Shown: positions 25,730-35,303 of the stretch, in pieces | Layout: every line of letters starts with the position of its first letter | Numbering within the stretch: position 1 is the first letter of the stretch | From: JAFGGG01 sp964634205 | GTDB taxonomy: Bacteria; Spirochaetota; Spirochaetia; SZUA-6; RPPD01 | Reading direction: 5' to 3' | Assembly: GCA_964634205.1 (NCBI GenBank) | Contig: CAZWKE010000015.1 | Coordinates: 1-64,000 of the forward strand | DNA: 64,000 nt | Made by a program: the position numbers and the translations under genes | Notes under the pieces: generated by a model | What the model was told of the DNA's origin: nothing | Database searches by the model: none | Seen by the model: only the letters and a program-made list of their open reading frames with translations

Positions 25730-27262
25730 ATGAAAAAAAGGTTTTGCTTCGCGGGTGCTTTATTATTGACCGGACTGTTTCTGTTGTCCGCTTGCGGGTC
25801 CGGGGTTATAAAATCCGACCTGGGGTCGCTCTCCTGTCTGCCCGACAACTATACATCGTTTATCTATATCAAGAACTTTCCGCATATAAAGGATGTTTTT
25901 GAGAAGTCGGAGTTCGCCGCTAAACTGAAAGATAACTATGTCTATCGGGATTTAAAGTACAAATACTCACAGAGTATGGACCTGTTTTTTGTCAAGCTGG
26001 ACTTTGATCCCGAAGCGCTGTTGGAACGGGTGAACAAAGATCTGCTGATCGGCTTTACCCCCGGCAGCTTTTTTGTGGCTGCCTCCCTGGATTATCAGTC
26101 ACAGCTTGTGTATGCGCTTTTCAACCTGCTGCCCGATACCTACATCCAAAAAAGCAGGATTATGGGGCAGGAGATCAGCAGCTTTGCCCGGAACGGAAGG
26201 CAGATCTATTTCAGCTTCCAGAACAATTATCTGGTGGTAGCCGGAGACCGCAATACCATGTCCGCCCTGCTGGATTCCGACAGAAACAAAGACGTAGAGG
26301 GCAATGCATTGATAAACTCCTGTACGGATGAAGATGTTTATTTTCGCACCTCAATGCCCAAGGATTACAACCAGTTCGATCTGCTGCCGCAGCTGGGGAA
26401 AATCTCCGTCAGGCTTAACCTGGCCACCTTTCATGCCCGGCTTGAGGCGGAACCGAAAAGCCACAGCTCATTTACCAAACCGGAAGAGGATTACCAGTAT
26501 TTCCGCTTTTTAAAGTACCTTCCCCCGGATTTTACCCTGTGTTATTTTAACCGGGAATACGAAACGGCCGCGGTCCTGCGCCAAATCTTTTCCAACTATG
26601 CCGAAGACCCCACGTATGCCTACCGGGCCGAGGAAAACATAAAAGAACTCTCCGTATTCGACAACTTCAGCGATGGAGCCGTGTTTGCCTTTAAGACCCT
26701 GGGCTACAACCGCGGAGGTTCGGATGTGGAGCCCGGATTTGCTTTTGCCCTGCAGTTAAAAAAGAAGGTCCCGTCCTCCGGCCTGCCGTCGATATACGCC
26801 TCGGTTTTCCGTGTATTCAATTTCCTGTTCGGGTTCAGCGGTTGGGACAAGCAGGCGGGAAAAAACTACACGGTTTATACCTGCAGAGACAATGATTTCC
26901 ATATCATTGTTGCGGATCGCTTTTTCATTCTCTGCAGCAGCAAGGACATAACCGGGGACATAACCCAAAGGATCGAATCCGCCCAGGCATCGTTGTACGA
27001 TACCCTGTTCGGCCGGTTCAAATCAGTAAAACAGGACAACCTGGTCTATTACATGGGAATTAATATGAACAGCCTGGTGTCCGAGGTGGAGCCGTTTTTC
27101 TCCGATTATATCCGCGGGCGCCTGGGGATGAACAGGGGAGAGTATAATCACAGTTTCGGGGAGTTCATCAGTTTTTTGAAAGGTCGCCGACCGCTTTACA
27201 TAACACTATCCAAAACCACAGACAGGGGAATGTATACGGGTGAAGTTACGTTTGTCAAATAA
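25730..27262 (+). CDS. Lipoprotein, first gene of the alpha-2-macroglobulin operon (YfaA/DUF2138 position)
   Basis: A 510-residue lipoprotein with signal KKRFCFAGALLLTGLFLLSACGSG (Cys about 22) and a ribosome-binding site GGGGGAGAT. The mature part repeats a motif of the type NYTSFIYIKNFPHIKDVF...KDLLIGFTPGSFFVAASLDY and ENIKELSVFDNFSDGAVFAFK, suggesting two related alpha-beta units. Size, location and co-transcription match the YfaA (DUF2138) slot of the enterobacterial yfaS locus; this is inferred from context rather than recognised sequence. The next gene overlaps its end by 23 bases. Confidence 0.75.
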   Translation: MKKRFCFAGALLLTGLFLLSACGSGVIKSDLGSLSCLPDNYTSFIYIKNFPHIKDVFEKSEFAAKLKDNYVYRDLKYKYSQSMDLFFVKLDFDPEALLERVNKDLLIGFTPGSFFVAASLDYQSQLVYALFNLLPDTYIQKSRIMGQEISSFARNGRQIYFSFQNNYLVVAGDRNTMSALLDSDRNKDVEGNALINSCTDEDVYFRTSMPKDYNQFDLLPQLGKISVRLNLATFHARLEAEPKSHSSFTKPEEDYQYFRFLKYLPPDFTLCYFNREYETAAVLRQIFSNYAEDPTYAYRAEENIKELSVFDNFSDGAVFAFKTLGYNRGGSDVEPGFAFALQLKKKVPSSGLPSIYASVFRVFNFLFGFSGWDKQAGKNYTVYTCRDNDFHIIVADRFFILCSSKDITGDITQRIESAQASLYDTLFGRFKSVKQDNLVYYMGINMNSLVSEVEPFFSDYIRGRLGMNRGEYNHSFGEFISFLKGRRPLYITLSKTTDRGMYTGEVTFVK

Positions 27263-28289
27263 ACGGGGAGTGTTCATATCGCTTCTCATCCTGTTTTGTC
27301 TATGTATTGTCGCTGCCGCCGGGCTGTTTTTCTCCGCCCTTGCGGACAATGCATTGATTATAAATACAAACGAGCGGTCGCTTCCCGCGGACCGCGGTTC
27401 GACCTGTTTTTATGCCATCAGCTATGCCAATCCCCTGCGTGCATTGTTTTTCCCCTTTAACGGAAATTATTCACTTGAGTTCGAACAGGGGGGCGGATTG
27501 GTAACGACCGTTAAAAAGCAAGGCGGCTTTTTTATCCAAAGTACGGGCCAAAGCGGTACCGTGGTATTCAGCGTAAATGTCGCCGGATTCAGACAGGGTT
27601 TCAACCTGCGCATCGATACGGATACCGCGGATACGGACGGCGACGGTTTTCCGGACGCGGTGGAGCTGGATTCGCCGGCGGACCGGGAAAGTTTTCGCCG
27701 CTGGTTTGTCAGTATTGCCGAAAGTCAGTTCTACGCGCCCTCGTATTCCTGGTATGACATACACCGGGACTGCGCCGGGTTGGTGGTATTTTCCTTTAAA
27801 GAGGCGCTGAAAAAGCACGGGACGGACTGGTTGAAAAATTTTCCCTACCTGGTAAAACAGGATATCCCGGATGTGCGGAAATATCACTACCCGCGGGTGC
27901 CGCTTTTGGGAGACCGGATCTTTCGTACCGCCGGGGGAGGGTTCGCGGCGGGGGATGTAAAAAACGGCGGTTTTGCCCCGGTTGCCGACGTAAATACCCT
28001 GATAAACCACAACCTGACGTTTATCGGCAAAGACCCCGGAGACTTTGCGGCGGGTGATATTTTGTTTTTCCTGCACACCGACAACCCGGACATGCCCTTT
28101 CATTCCATGATTTATACGGGAAGGGACGGGTGGCTGGTGTACCATACCGGCCCGTTGGACGACAAGCCGGAGGGAGAGGTGAGAAAAGTACGCCTGACGG
28201 ATTTGTTGCTTCATCCGGACAGGAGTTGGGCGCCCGTGGCGGACAATCCCTGTTTTTTGGGTGCGTTTCGCTGGAATATTTTAATGTAG
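27240..28289 (+). CDS. DUF1175 (YfaT-like) exported protein with Cys/His pair
   Basis: A 349-residue protein starting at GTG 27240. A membrane/signal segment (12-34) precedes a beta domain, then DTDGDGFPDAVELD (about 139-152), a calcium-loop motif as in dockerin and thrombospondin-3 repeats. The C-terminal half has SWYDIHRDCAGLVVFSFKEAL (Cys188) and DMPFHSMIYTG, a Cys...His arrangement like NlpC/P60-type hydrolases. DUF1175 family members lie beside yfaS in enterobacteria. It probably acts in the periplasm; amidase or peptidase activity is inferred. Next gene begins 22 bases later. Confidence 0.8.
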   Translation: MKLRLSNKRGVFISLLILFCLCIVAAAGLFFSALADNALIINTNERSLPADRGSTCFYAISYANPLRALFFPFNGNYSLEFEQGGGLVTTVKKQGGFFIQSTGQSGTVVFSVNVAGFRQGFNLRIDTDTADTDGDGFPDAVELDSPADRESFRRWFVSIAESQFYAPSYSWYDIHRDCAGLVVFSFKEALKKHGTDWLKNFPYLVKQDIPDVRKYHYPRVPLLGDRIFRTAGGGFAAGDVKNGGFAPVADVNTLINHNLTFIGKDPGDFAAGDILFFLHTDNPDMPFHSMIYTGRDGWLVYHTGPLDDKPEGEVRKVRLTDLLLHPDRSWAPVADNPCFLGAFRWNILM

Positions 28290-28311
28290 CGATCATTAAG
28301 GAGGAGAAAGT

Positions 28312-31300
28312 ATGTTTACACAGAAGAAAGCCGGATTTTTGCTTTGGGTACTGTGTGTGGGCTGTATCTTGTTTTTTAGCGGAGGCCCGCTGTTCGGCGA
28401 GCGTCCCTTTTACCTTTCCACGGACAGAAGTTTTACTCCGGGTGAAGGCATAAAAATCAGGGTTGAGTCCGCCCGCATTTCCACCCTGAAGATCAGGGTC
28501 TATAAAATAAAGGACCCCACCCAGTACTTTCTGACCCAGGATAATATCCACCGCCCCAAGGTCCGGGGGAGGTCAATGCGCTACTTTGCCCCGGAGGTTT
28601 TCAGCGGATTTGAGGACCACCTGCGCGTCTCCCTGCGGCATTGGGCCAGGCGGACCATCCCGGCGCTTAATCGCGGCAAGATCATGGAAACATACCCTGA
28701 GTTTGCGCGTAAATCGCGCGAGGGGCATTATAATCCGGAAAAGACTGTTGATTATATCAATGACGAAAACTTCAGCCTGGCACGGGAAGAGGAGTGTGTG
28801 CTGGAGGAGCGCGGCCATGACCTGAATGTCAATTATGTGTTTCTGAACAGTCTCTTACCGGGTACCTATCTGATCGAGGGGATAAACGGGAGAAATGTGG
28901 CGTACACGGTCCTTAATATCGCGGAGTTCGGTTTTATCGTGAAAAAGGCCGGGGAGGACTGCCTTGTCTACACCGTAAACAACAAAACCGCGGAACCGTT
29001 GGCGGGGGTGGAGCTGACCGTATACAACCGTTTTAACCGCAAGGTGGGACAGCTGCGTTCGGACAATAACGGCCTGGCCCGGGCGCGTTTGGCCGAAAAT
29101 GATATATTTATCGTCGGCCGCAGCCCGCGGGGTGAGTACGCGTTTTATGATCCCAATTATTTCCCCTCCACGCTGCGCGACAATAATGTGTATATGTACA
29201 CCGAACGGCCGGTGTATCGCGGCGGTGATACGGTATATTTCAAGGGAATTTACAGAAATTATAAACAGGGCGTGTACAGCGCAACCGGCGCCGGAGAGAT
29301 CGGGATGACCGTTATCGACGGCCGGGGGAACCGGGTACAGACGTTCACCGTGAACTCGGACAACCTGGGTATTTTTTCCGGAGAGTTCGCCCTGCCCAAG
29401 GACGCGGTTTCCGGGCGTTATACCCTTCTGGCGCGCATCGACGGAAAAGAGTACGAGGCTGAGTTCAAGGTGGAGTATTATAAAAAGCCGGAGTTCAAGG
29501 TAGAGGTCACCACACCGGAATCCGCCTATATCGGCGGGGCCGAACTGACCGCGAACGTCAGCGGGCTGTATTATTTCGGGGAGCCCCTGGCCGGGGCAAC
29601 CGTGCATTACTCGGTCTACCGAACACGCTTTGCGGATACCCAATGGATGAACGACCAGGCCGGCGGGTTCTATGTCAGTGAGCAGGAGTATGTATACTCC
29701 CGACCGGAGTTGATCGAAAGCCGGGATGCCAGGCTTGACGGGAAAGGAAAGCTTTCGCTTCAGATTAAAACACGCCATGAAAATGATCCCTTTACCTACC
29801 GGATTGAGGCTGCGGTTGTTTCCGACACCGGAACCAGGGTAACCGGCAGCACCCTGGTCAAGGTATACCCTGCCGCCGTGCGCCTGGGCATCTCAACCGA
29901 TAAGTTTGTGTACCTGGTGCGTGAAAAAGTGAACATAGAGGTAAGGCTGGCGGACATAAAAGGCATGCCGCTGGCGGGCAAGGTAAAGGTGACGGCCACC
30001 TCAGGAAACCAGGTGATAGGGGACGGCTCGGTCAACACCTCCGCCAAGGGCGGGGGAGTGTTCCGGTTTTCCGCACGCAGCACGGGATTTGTGAAGGTCC
30101 TGGCCCAGGCACAGGACAAGGACGGCAATACGGTAAAAAGTGAAAAATACCTCTGGATTGGAGAAGAAGGCGCGAGTTACCAGTACAGCGGCGGGCTTAT
30201 CAAGCTGGTCCTTGATAAATCCTCATATAAAACGGGCGAGCGGGCAAAGCTGCTTGTTATTTCCCCGGTGCCGGAGGTCAAATTCCTGCTGACGGTGGAG
30301 GGTGATGACATCTACAGCCATGAGGTGAAAAAACTCAGCGGCAACAGCGCTTTAATCGAGATTCCGTTATATGAAAAGTATATTCCGAATGTGTTTGTCG
30401 ACGTCAGTTTTATTTTTAACAATCGCTTTTACAACAACAGCATAAAGATCAGTATTCCGCCTGAACAACGGTTTTTAAATATCGATATTAAGCCGGAGAA
30501 AAAGGTGTATGAACCCGGGCAGACCGGCAGTATGCTGATAACGGTTACGGACAACAAGAACCGCCCGGTGGCGGGGGCGGACCTTTCCCTGTCCGTGGTG
30601 GATGAAGCCATCTACGGCATCTCCAACGAAATCGCGGTTGATATCCGGAAGTTTTTCTATCCCTTCCGGCGCAACAATGTCATGACCTGGTCTTCCATCG
30701 GGTTCAGGTTTTACGGATATGCCATGGACGTGTACAGCGAGCTTGCCCAGCGGTTTTACCGGGACCCGACGGGGCTGGCCGCCTTCAAAGGAGGAGAGGC
30801 GGAACGCAAGGATTTTAAGGATACAATACTGTGGATCCCCTCCCTGAAAACAGACAGCCGGGGGCAGGCACGTGCCGAGGTCAAGTTTCCGGACAACATC
30901 ACCCAATGGCGGGCCACGGTAGTGGGAATTACCGGGGACACCCTCGTGGGCAGGGCAACCGGGAGTGTCATCACCAAACTTGATTTTTTCACCGATATTT
31001 CCCTGCCTTCGTACCTGGATGAGAAGGACCGGTTCTCCATTTATAATAGCGTATACAACTATACGGATAAAAGCCTCAAGACAACCCTGACCATGAAAGC
31101 GGACAAGGCGGTCATAGCCGAACCGCTGCAGACCGTTACCGTGGAACCGCACAGCAGCACGCTGGTGCAATGGGACCTCACCGCCGCGGGACTGGGTGAG
31201 GCAAGCTTTACGCTGCAGGCCAATGCCGGCCGTTACAAGGACACCATCACCAAAAAAGTGACCATCATCCCGCATTCCATTATGAAGGCTATCAATGTCA

Positions 31301-32874
31301 ATGCCAAACTGGACAATCGGCACAACTCCATGAAATTTAGGATTCCGGAGAAGATGAAAAAGGGAAGTCAGACCCTGGAGGTAAACGTTTCCTATGGGTA
31401 CGCTTCGGTTATCCTGGAATCGCTGGATTACCTTATAATGTATCCCTACGGCTGTGTTGAGCAGACCACCAGCAGTTTTCTACCCAACCTGGTGGCGGTG
31501 AATGCCCTGAACAAAACCGGGCTGCATAATCCCCGTTACGAAAACCAGCTTGCCAAGAACATAGAACACGGCCTGGCCAAGCTGTACGGGTTCCAGCTGC
31601 AGGACGGTTCCTGGGGTTGGTTCGGCGGAGGCGACAAAAACCTGTTTATGACCGCGTATGTGCTGTATGCCCTGACCCTTACCGGAAACCTGGGGTATGA
31701 GGTGGATACCGGCGTGTTGTCCCGTGGGCTTACCGCCCTGGGGAACAGGCTGGGAAATGCGCGCAATGATACGGAAAAGGTGTACGCGCTTTATGTCCTG
31801 AGCCTGAACGCAAAAAAATATGAAAGCGTCTACTCCAGCCTGAAGAGCAGGGAAAAGGATTTGAATCCCTACAGCCTGGCGCTGCTTGCCCTGACCGCGC
31901 TGAATTACAACAAAACCGCGGACGCACTGGACCTTGTGGGCCGGCTGAAGTACCAGGTAAAAAAGGACTCTGCCGGGAAGCTGGTGTACTGGGGAGACAG
32001 CCGCACAACCTCCTGGTATAAGGATGATGTGGAAACAACCGCCTGGGTACTGCGCGCCCTGATCAAAGTGGACCCCCGTGCGGACCTGATTCCCAGGGCC
32101 GTGGACTGGCTGTTTTTTCACAAGGACGGCAGCCGGTGGAAGTCTACGCGTGATACGGCGGCGGCAATTTTTGCCCTGTCCGATCTGCTTGCGGCCCGGG
32201 GTGAAAAAGAAAAGCAGGCCGGGTTTGACCTGAAGGTGAATAACACAAAACTGGGCAGGATCGAGTATACAAAAAACAGCTTTACCACCATGAAGCGTTT
32301 TTCGGCCGCGGAACTTGAGGGTGTCTTGCGCAAAGAGAACACGCTTTCCATTGAGGGGATCAACTCCGACCAGCCCCTGCTTGTCTCGCTTTCTTTTTCC
32401 TATTACACGGACGACAACCTGATTGCCGCGGATTCATCGGGCATCCGGATTACCCGGACATATTATGAACTGAAGGAGAACCGCTCGTATTCGGGCAAAA
32501 TAGAGTATGCCAAGGGCGAGGTGCTTTCAAGCTTTGAGACCGGTAAGAACGTCCTGGTGGAAATCGAGTTCGGATTAAACAACCGGGAGGATTATGTACT
32601 GATAGAGGATTATTTCCCCTCGGGCTGTACTCCGGTTAAGGACTTTAAACTGTCGTCAATCAGGGGATACTCCAATTCGGGACGGCCGGACTATGTTGAT
32701 TTCCGTGATGACAAGGTAGCGTTCTTTTATTCGCGGGCCGGTTCTCATAAAATTTATTATGTGCTGCGTCCGGTGTTTGAGGGATCGTATGAGGTGATGC
32801 CCGCAACGGCTTCATTGATGTACTTTCCGTCTGTCAGGGGAAACTCCACCGACAGCCATGTTTCAATTAAATAG
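28312..32874 (+). CDS. Bacterial alpha-2-macroglobulin with intact thioester
   Basis: A 1520-residue alpha-2-macroglobulin, start after AGGAGGAGAAAGT. An N-terminal signal (FLLWVLCVGCILFFSGGPLFGE) lacks a convincing lipobox Cys after the hydrophobic core. MG-type beta domains follow, with MYTERPVYRGGDTVYFKGIYR (about 300) and KPEFKVEVTTPESAYIGGAELTANVSGLYYFGEPLAG. The A2M core includes DTILWIPSLKTDSRGQARAEVKFPDNITQW and LPSYLDEKDRFSI. The thioester YGCVEQTTS is at Cys1048-Gln1051, inside the alpha-toroid (QDGSWGWFGGGDKNLFMTAYVLYALTL). This chemistry covalently traps attacking proteases after bait cleavage. The bait region cannot be picked by eye. Central gene of the operon. Confidence 0.95.
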   Translation: MFTQKKAGFLLWVLCVGCILFFSGGPLFGERPFYLSTDRSFTPGEGIKIRVESARISTLKIRVYKIKDPTQYFLTQDNIHRPKVRGRSMRYFAPEVFSGFEDHLRVSLRHWARRTIPALNRGKIMETYPEFARKSREGHYNPEKTVDYINDENFSLAREEECVLEERGHDLNVNYVFLNSLLPGTYLIEGINGRNVAYTVLNIAEFGFIVKKAGEDCLVYTVNNKTAEPLAGVELTVYNRFNRKVGQLRSDNNGLARARLAENDIFIVGRSPRGEYAFYDPNYFPSTLRDNNVYMYTERPVYRGGDTVYFKGIYRNYKQGVYSATGAGEIGMTVIDGRGNRVQTFTVNSDNLGIFSGEFALPKDAVSGRYTLLARIDGKEYEAEFKVEYYKKPEFKVEVTTPESAYIGGAELTANVSGLYYFGEPLAGATVHYSVYRTRFADTQWMNDQAGGFYVSEQEYVYSRPELIESRDARLDGKGKLSLQIKTRHENDPFTYRIEAAVVSDTGTRVTGSTLVKVYPAAVRLGISTDKFVYLVREKVNIEVRLADIKGMPLAGKVKVTATSGNQVIGDGSVNTSAKGGGVFRFSARSTGFVKVLAQAQDKDGNTVKSEKYLWIGEEGASYQYSGGLIKLVLDKSSYKTGERAKLLVISPVPEVKFLLTVEGDDIYSHEVKKLSGNSALIEIPLYEKYIPNVFVDVSFIFNNRFYNNSIKISIPPEQRFLNIDIKPEKKVYEPGQTGSMLITVTDNKNRPVAGADLSLSVVDEAIYGISNEIAVDIRKFFYPFRRNNVMTWSSIGFRFYGYAMDVYSELAQRFYRDPTGLAAFKGGEAERKDFKDTILWIPSLKTDSRGQARAEVKFPDNITQWRATVVGITGDTLVGRATGSVITKLDFFTDISLPSYLDEKDRFSIYNSVYNYTDKSLKTTLTMKADKAVIAEPLQTVTVEPHSSTLVQWDLTAAGLGEASFTLQANAGRYKDTITKKVTIIPHSIMKAINVNAKLDNRHNSMKFRIPEKMKKGSQTLEVNVSYGYASVILESLDYLIMYPYGCVEQTTSSFLPNLVAVNALNKTGLHNPRYENQLAKNIEHGLAKLYGFQLQDGSWGWFGGGDKNLFMTAYVLYALTLTGNLGYEVDTGVLSRGLTALGNRLGNARNDTEKVYALYVLSLNAKKYESVYSSLKSREKDLNPYSLALLALTALNYNKTADALDLVGRLKYQVKKDSAGKLVYWGDSRTTSWYKDDVETTAWVLRALIKVDPRADLIPRAVDWLFFHKDGSRWKSTRDTAAAIFALSDLLAARGEKEKQAGFDLKVNNTKLGRIEYTKNSFTTMKRFSAAELEGVLRKENTLSIEGINSDQPLLVSLSFSYYTDDNLIAADSSGIRITRTYYELKENRSYSGKIEYAKGEVLSSFETGKNVLVEIEFGLNNREDYVLIEDYFPSGCTPVKDFKLSSIRGYSNSGRPDYVDFRDDKVAFFYSRAGSHKIYYVLRPVFEGSYEVMPATASLMYFPSVRGNSTDSHVSIK

Positions 32875-32886
32875 AAGGGGGCGGAT

Positions 32887-33561
32887 ATGAAGAAGATATG
32901 TTTGGGGTTGTTTTTACTGCTGTTTGCCGGGACCGTGACGTTGTGTGCCGATTATCTCCGTATTCTTTCACCGCGCGGCGGTTGGACCGATCAGCGCGTA
33001 ATTACCATTTCCGGAGAGACGGACGCCCATGTGGACGCGGTCCGGGTGGTGTACAACAGTATTCCCCTGCGGCTGCCCGTACGAAGCGGGAGGTTCAGCC
33101 GCAATTTCGTCACCGCCCCGGGGCTGAACTCCATTTACGCGGAGGCCGAGTTCAAGGGGAAGGTACTCTCGGATAATGTGTCCTTTTACGCGGAGGTACC
33201 CTCGAAGGCCATGAAGATCGTGATTATGTGGGACACGGACAAGACCGATGTGGATCTGCATGTGAAGGAGCCCACCGGTGAAGAGTGCTATTACGCCAAT
33301 CCCCATACCAAGATCGGCGGGGCCCTGGATGTCGATATTACCACGGGGTACGGCCCCGAGGTGTATACCCTGGCTTCGGCCACCAAGGGTACGTACAAGA
33401 TCAGCGTTTACTACTACTCGGACCGCGGCAATCCCCAGACCCAGGTCAAGGTCTATGTGGTGCTGTATGAAGGCACTCCGAACGAGCGTATTCAGGAGTT
33501 CGAGACCATGCTGACCAAGACCGGGGTGGAAGTATATATCGATGCGGTCACGCTTGAATAA
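32887..33561 (+). CDS. DUF2135 (YfaP-like) exported protein
   Basis: A 224-residue protein with a cleavable signal (KKICLGLFLLLFAGTVTLCAD). The first domain (about 25-105) is an Ig-like beta sandwich (YLRILSPRGGWTDQRVITISGETDAHVDAVRVVYN). The second is DUF2135: IVIMWDTDKTDVDLHVKEPTGEECYYANPHTKIGG, with the characteristic Asp-rich strand and a following DVDITTGYGPEVYTL. The family is genetically tied to alpha-2-macroglobulins; function is not established. It lies 12 bases after the macroglobulin gene. Confidence 0.87.
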   Translation: MKKICLGLFLLLFAGTVTLCADYLRILSPRGGWTDQRVITISGETDAHVDAVRVVYNSIPLRLPVRSGRFSRNFVTAPGLNSIYAEAEFKGKVLSDNVSFYAEVPSKAMKIVIMWDTDKTDVDLHVKEPTGEECYYANPHTKIGGALDVDITTGYGPEVYTLASATKGTYKISVYYYSDRGNPQTQVKVYVVLYEGTPNERIQEFETMLTKTGVEVYIDAVTLE

Positions 33562-34303
33562 GAAAGCACGCACGGCCTTACCCCTGCTCTTGCTGGGCCT
33601 GGTGCTTGCGGTGTCGCTTACGGGAGGTTCGTTTTCACGGGGGCGGTTTTATCTTCATGGAGACGGGTTTAGCGCGGATGAGGCCGGCCTGGTTATGGAC
33701 ACCCTGGAAAATGCGGAGCGGTTGTTAAGCGGTATCTATAATTATATTCCTGCTGAAAATCTGGACATTATTGTGTTGTCCGGGGTATGGGAAATGAAAA
33801 CTTCGTTTGGTGTAGGCCCCTGGGTGGGGGCGTATTATACCGGCTTTAAAACCTACCTGCAGCCCATAGCGACCCTGAAAAAGCGCGAAGTACTTGCCAG
33901 GGTCCTGTTTATTGAGTACGCCCATTACTATCTGGACTCTTACACAAATCGGACCTGTCCGGCCTGGTTTAATGAGCTGTGCTCGTATTACCTTTTTCGC
34001 CTGTATACCGGTGCCCCGCCGGTTCCGGCCGCGCCGGCGGCCGGAGTTTCCTTCAGGCGCTATGCTGATTTTATCGATCTCTCCGCGAACATGAGGGATT
34101 ATGACCGGCTGGAGTCATTTTACTATTACGCGGTGCGCTTTGTGCTGTTCTTACAGGAACGGCACAGGCTGAACGCCTGCCTGGACCTGGTAAAAGCCAT
34201 GCACCGCGGCATCTCGTTCAAGGATGCGGTAACACAGGCCGCGGGAAAATCCCCGGCCCGGTTGTTTGAAGAGGAGTTTTTGGCATGGCCCGCGGCAAAA
34301 TAA
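33542..34303 (+). CDS. Exported degenerate gluzincin-like protein
   Basis: A 253-residue protein with an N-terminal signal (LLLLGLVLAVSLTGGS). The section VLFIEYAHYYLDSYTN...CPAWFNELCSYYLF aligns by eye with the HELTH...WLNEGLAEY core of peptidase-MA-like gluzincins. The first zinc His is Ile124, while Glu125, His128 and the downstream Glu145 remain. Loss of one ligand suggests a non-catalytic or altered protein. It overlaps the DUF2135 gene by 20 bases and the next gene by 19, so it is embedded in the operon. No close family recognised. Confidence 0.72.
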   Translation: MRSRLNKKARTALPLLLLGLVLAVSLTGGSFSRGRFYLHGDGFSADEAGLVMDTLENAERLLSGIYNYIPAENLDIIVLSGVWEMKTSFGVGPWVGAYYTGFKTYLQPIATLKKREVLARVLFIEYAHYYLDSYTNRTCPAWFNELCSYYLFRLYTGAPPVPAAPAAGVSFRRYADFIDLSANMRDYDRLESFYYYAVRFVLFLQERHRLNACLDLVKAMHRGISFKDAVTQAAGKSPARLFEEEFLAWPAAK

Positions 34304-35250
34304 GCCCCGGCCTGCGTGCCGTAGTGCTGCTGGGGATGGCCTGCCTGGGATTTTTCGGACCGGATGCCGTGGGGGCAAAGCGGGCAGCTGCCGAAAACAA
34401 TACCGCCAGCAGTATGAGCGCGGTCTTACGGGACCTGGAGCGGCGCTATGGTGAGTTCGGCTGTATTATCACCAATCCGCAGACCGGTGAGGTCCTGCTG
34501 ATCTATAATGAGCCGCTGATTTCGCGCCGGCCCCTGTGCCCCGGATCACTGCTGAAGCCGTTCGGCCTGTTGGCCCTGGCCCGGTCCGCCTCCGTAGACC
34601 CGAAAACGGAAATTGTCTGTAAGGGCAAAACCCGGGGCGAGATCTCCTGCTGGCTGCAGGAAGGCCACGGCAGGATCAATCTGACCCAGGCCCTGGCCTA
34701 TTCATGTAATTATTATTTTTATTATTTTTTTAAAGACCGCCTGCAAAAAGACGACTATGCATGGGTTCTTAAAAGTTTCGGCCTGCCCCCACTGCCCGGA
34801 ATAACGGGTATGAGTAAGCAGGATTTTTATAAGGCGGCGGTCGGCCTTGACAGCGAATTGATGATCACCCCCTTGCAGATGATCTATGCCTATAATGCGT
34901 TGTTCAACGGCGGAAAACTTTTCAATCCGGGGGGTGAGCGGACCCGCAGGATTTACGTTCCCGATGACGTGCGGGACATCCTTGCCGGGGGAATGCGCGA
35001 ATGCGCCCTCTACGGCACGGGAAAAAAAATCTATAAAAACAACCCGGGGATGGATATAATCATAAAAACCGGTACCGGGGCCAGCGTGAACATGGGAACC
35101 GAGGTATGGTATAAAAAGACCCGCTGGGTGGTGGTCCTGTCTCCGGGGCTTGATCCGGTATTCAGTATGCTGGTGGTCATGGAAAAGAAGGAATCGGAGG
35201 ATATCCATGAGCTGACGATCGAACTGCTGCGTCAGCTTACCACCCGCTAA
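34285..35250 (+). CDS. Stand-alone penicillin-binding transpeptidase domain protein
   Basis: A 321-residue protein, start after GAGGAG. An N-terminal signal/anchor (10-30) precedes a penicillin-binding transpeptidase fold with all three motifs: Ser88-x2-Lys91 (CPGSLLKPF), Ser140-x-Asn142 (AYSCNYYF) and Lys261-Thr-Gly263 (IIIKTGTGA). The helix ITPLQMIYAYNALFNGG is typical of PBP2/FtsI-class transpeptidases. There is no glycosyltransferase or PASTA domain. It could cross-link or trim peptidoglycan, or act as a beta-lactam sensor, but its place in the operon points to cell-wall work linked to the macroglobulin. Enterobacterial alpha-2-macroglobulin yfhM is paired with PBP1c, a parallel case. Confidence 0.85.
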   Translation: MARGKISPGLRAVVLLGMACLGFFGPDAVGAKRAAAENNTASSMSAVLRDLERRYGEFGCIITNPQTGEVLLIYNEPLISRRPLCPGSLLKPFGLLALARSASVDPKTEIVCKGKTRGEISCWLQEGHGRINLTQALAYSCNYYFYYFFKDRLQKDDYAWVLKSFGLPPLPGITGMSKQDFYKAAVGLDSELMITPLQMIYAYNALFNGGKLFNPGGERTRRIYVPDDVRDILAGGMRECALYGTGKKIYKNNPGMDIIIKTGTGASVNMGTEVWYKKTRWVVVLSPGLDPVFSMLVVMEKKESEDIHELTIELLRQLTTR

Positions 35251-35303
35251 AACACGGGGATTATCCGCCGGCGGAGGGCGCGAGACGGTTGAGGAGTAAA
35301 AGG

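Noticed and set aside
28855..29778. 307-codon frame antisense to the macroglobulin gene
   Set aside because: Lies fully within a conserved coding gene on the other strand; its composition follows the antisense of that gene.
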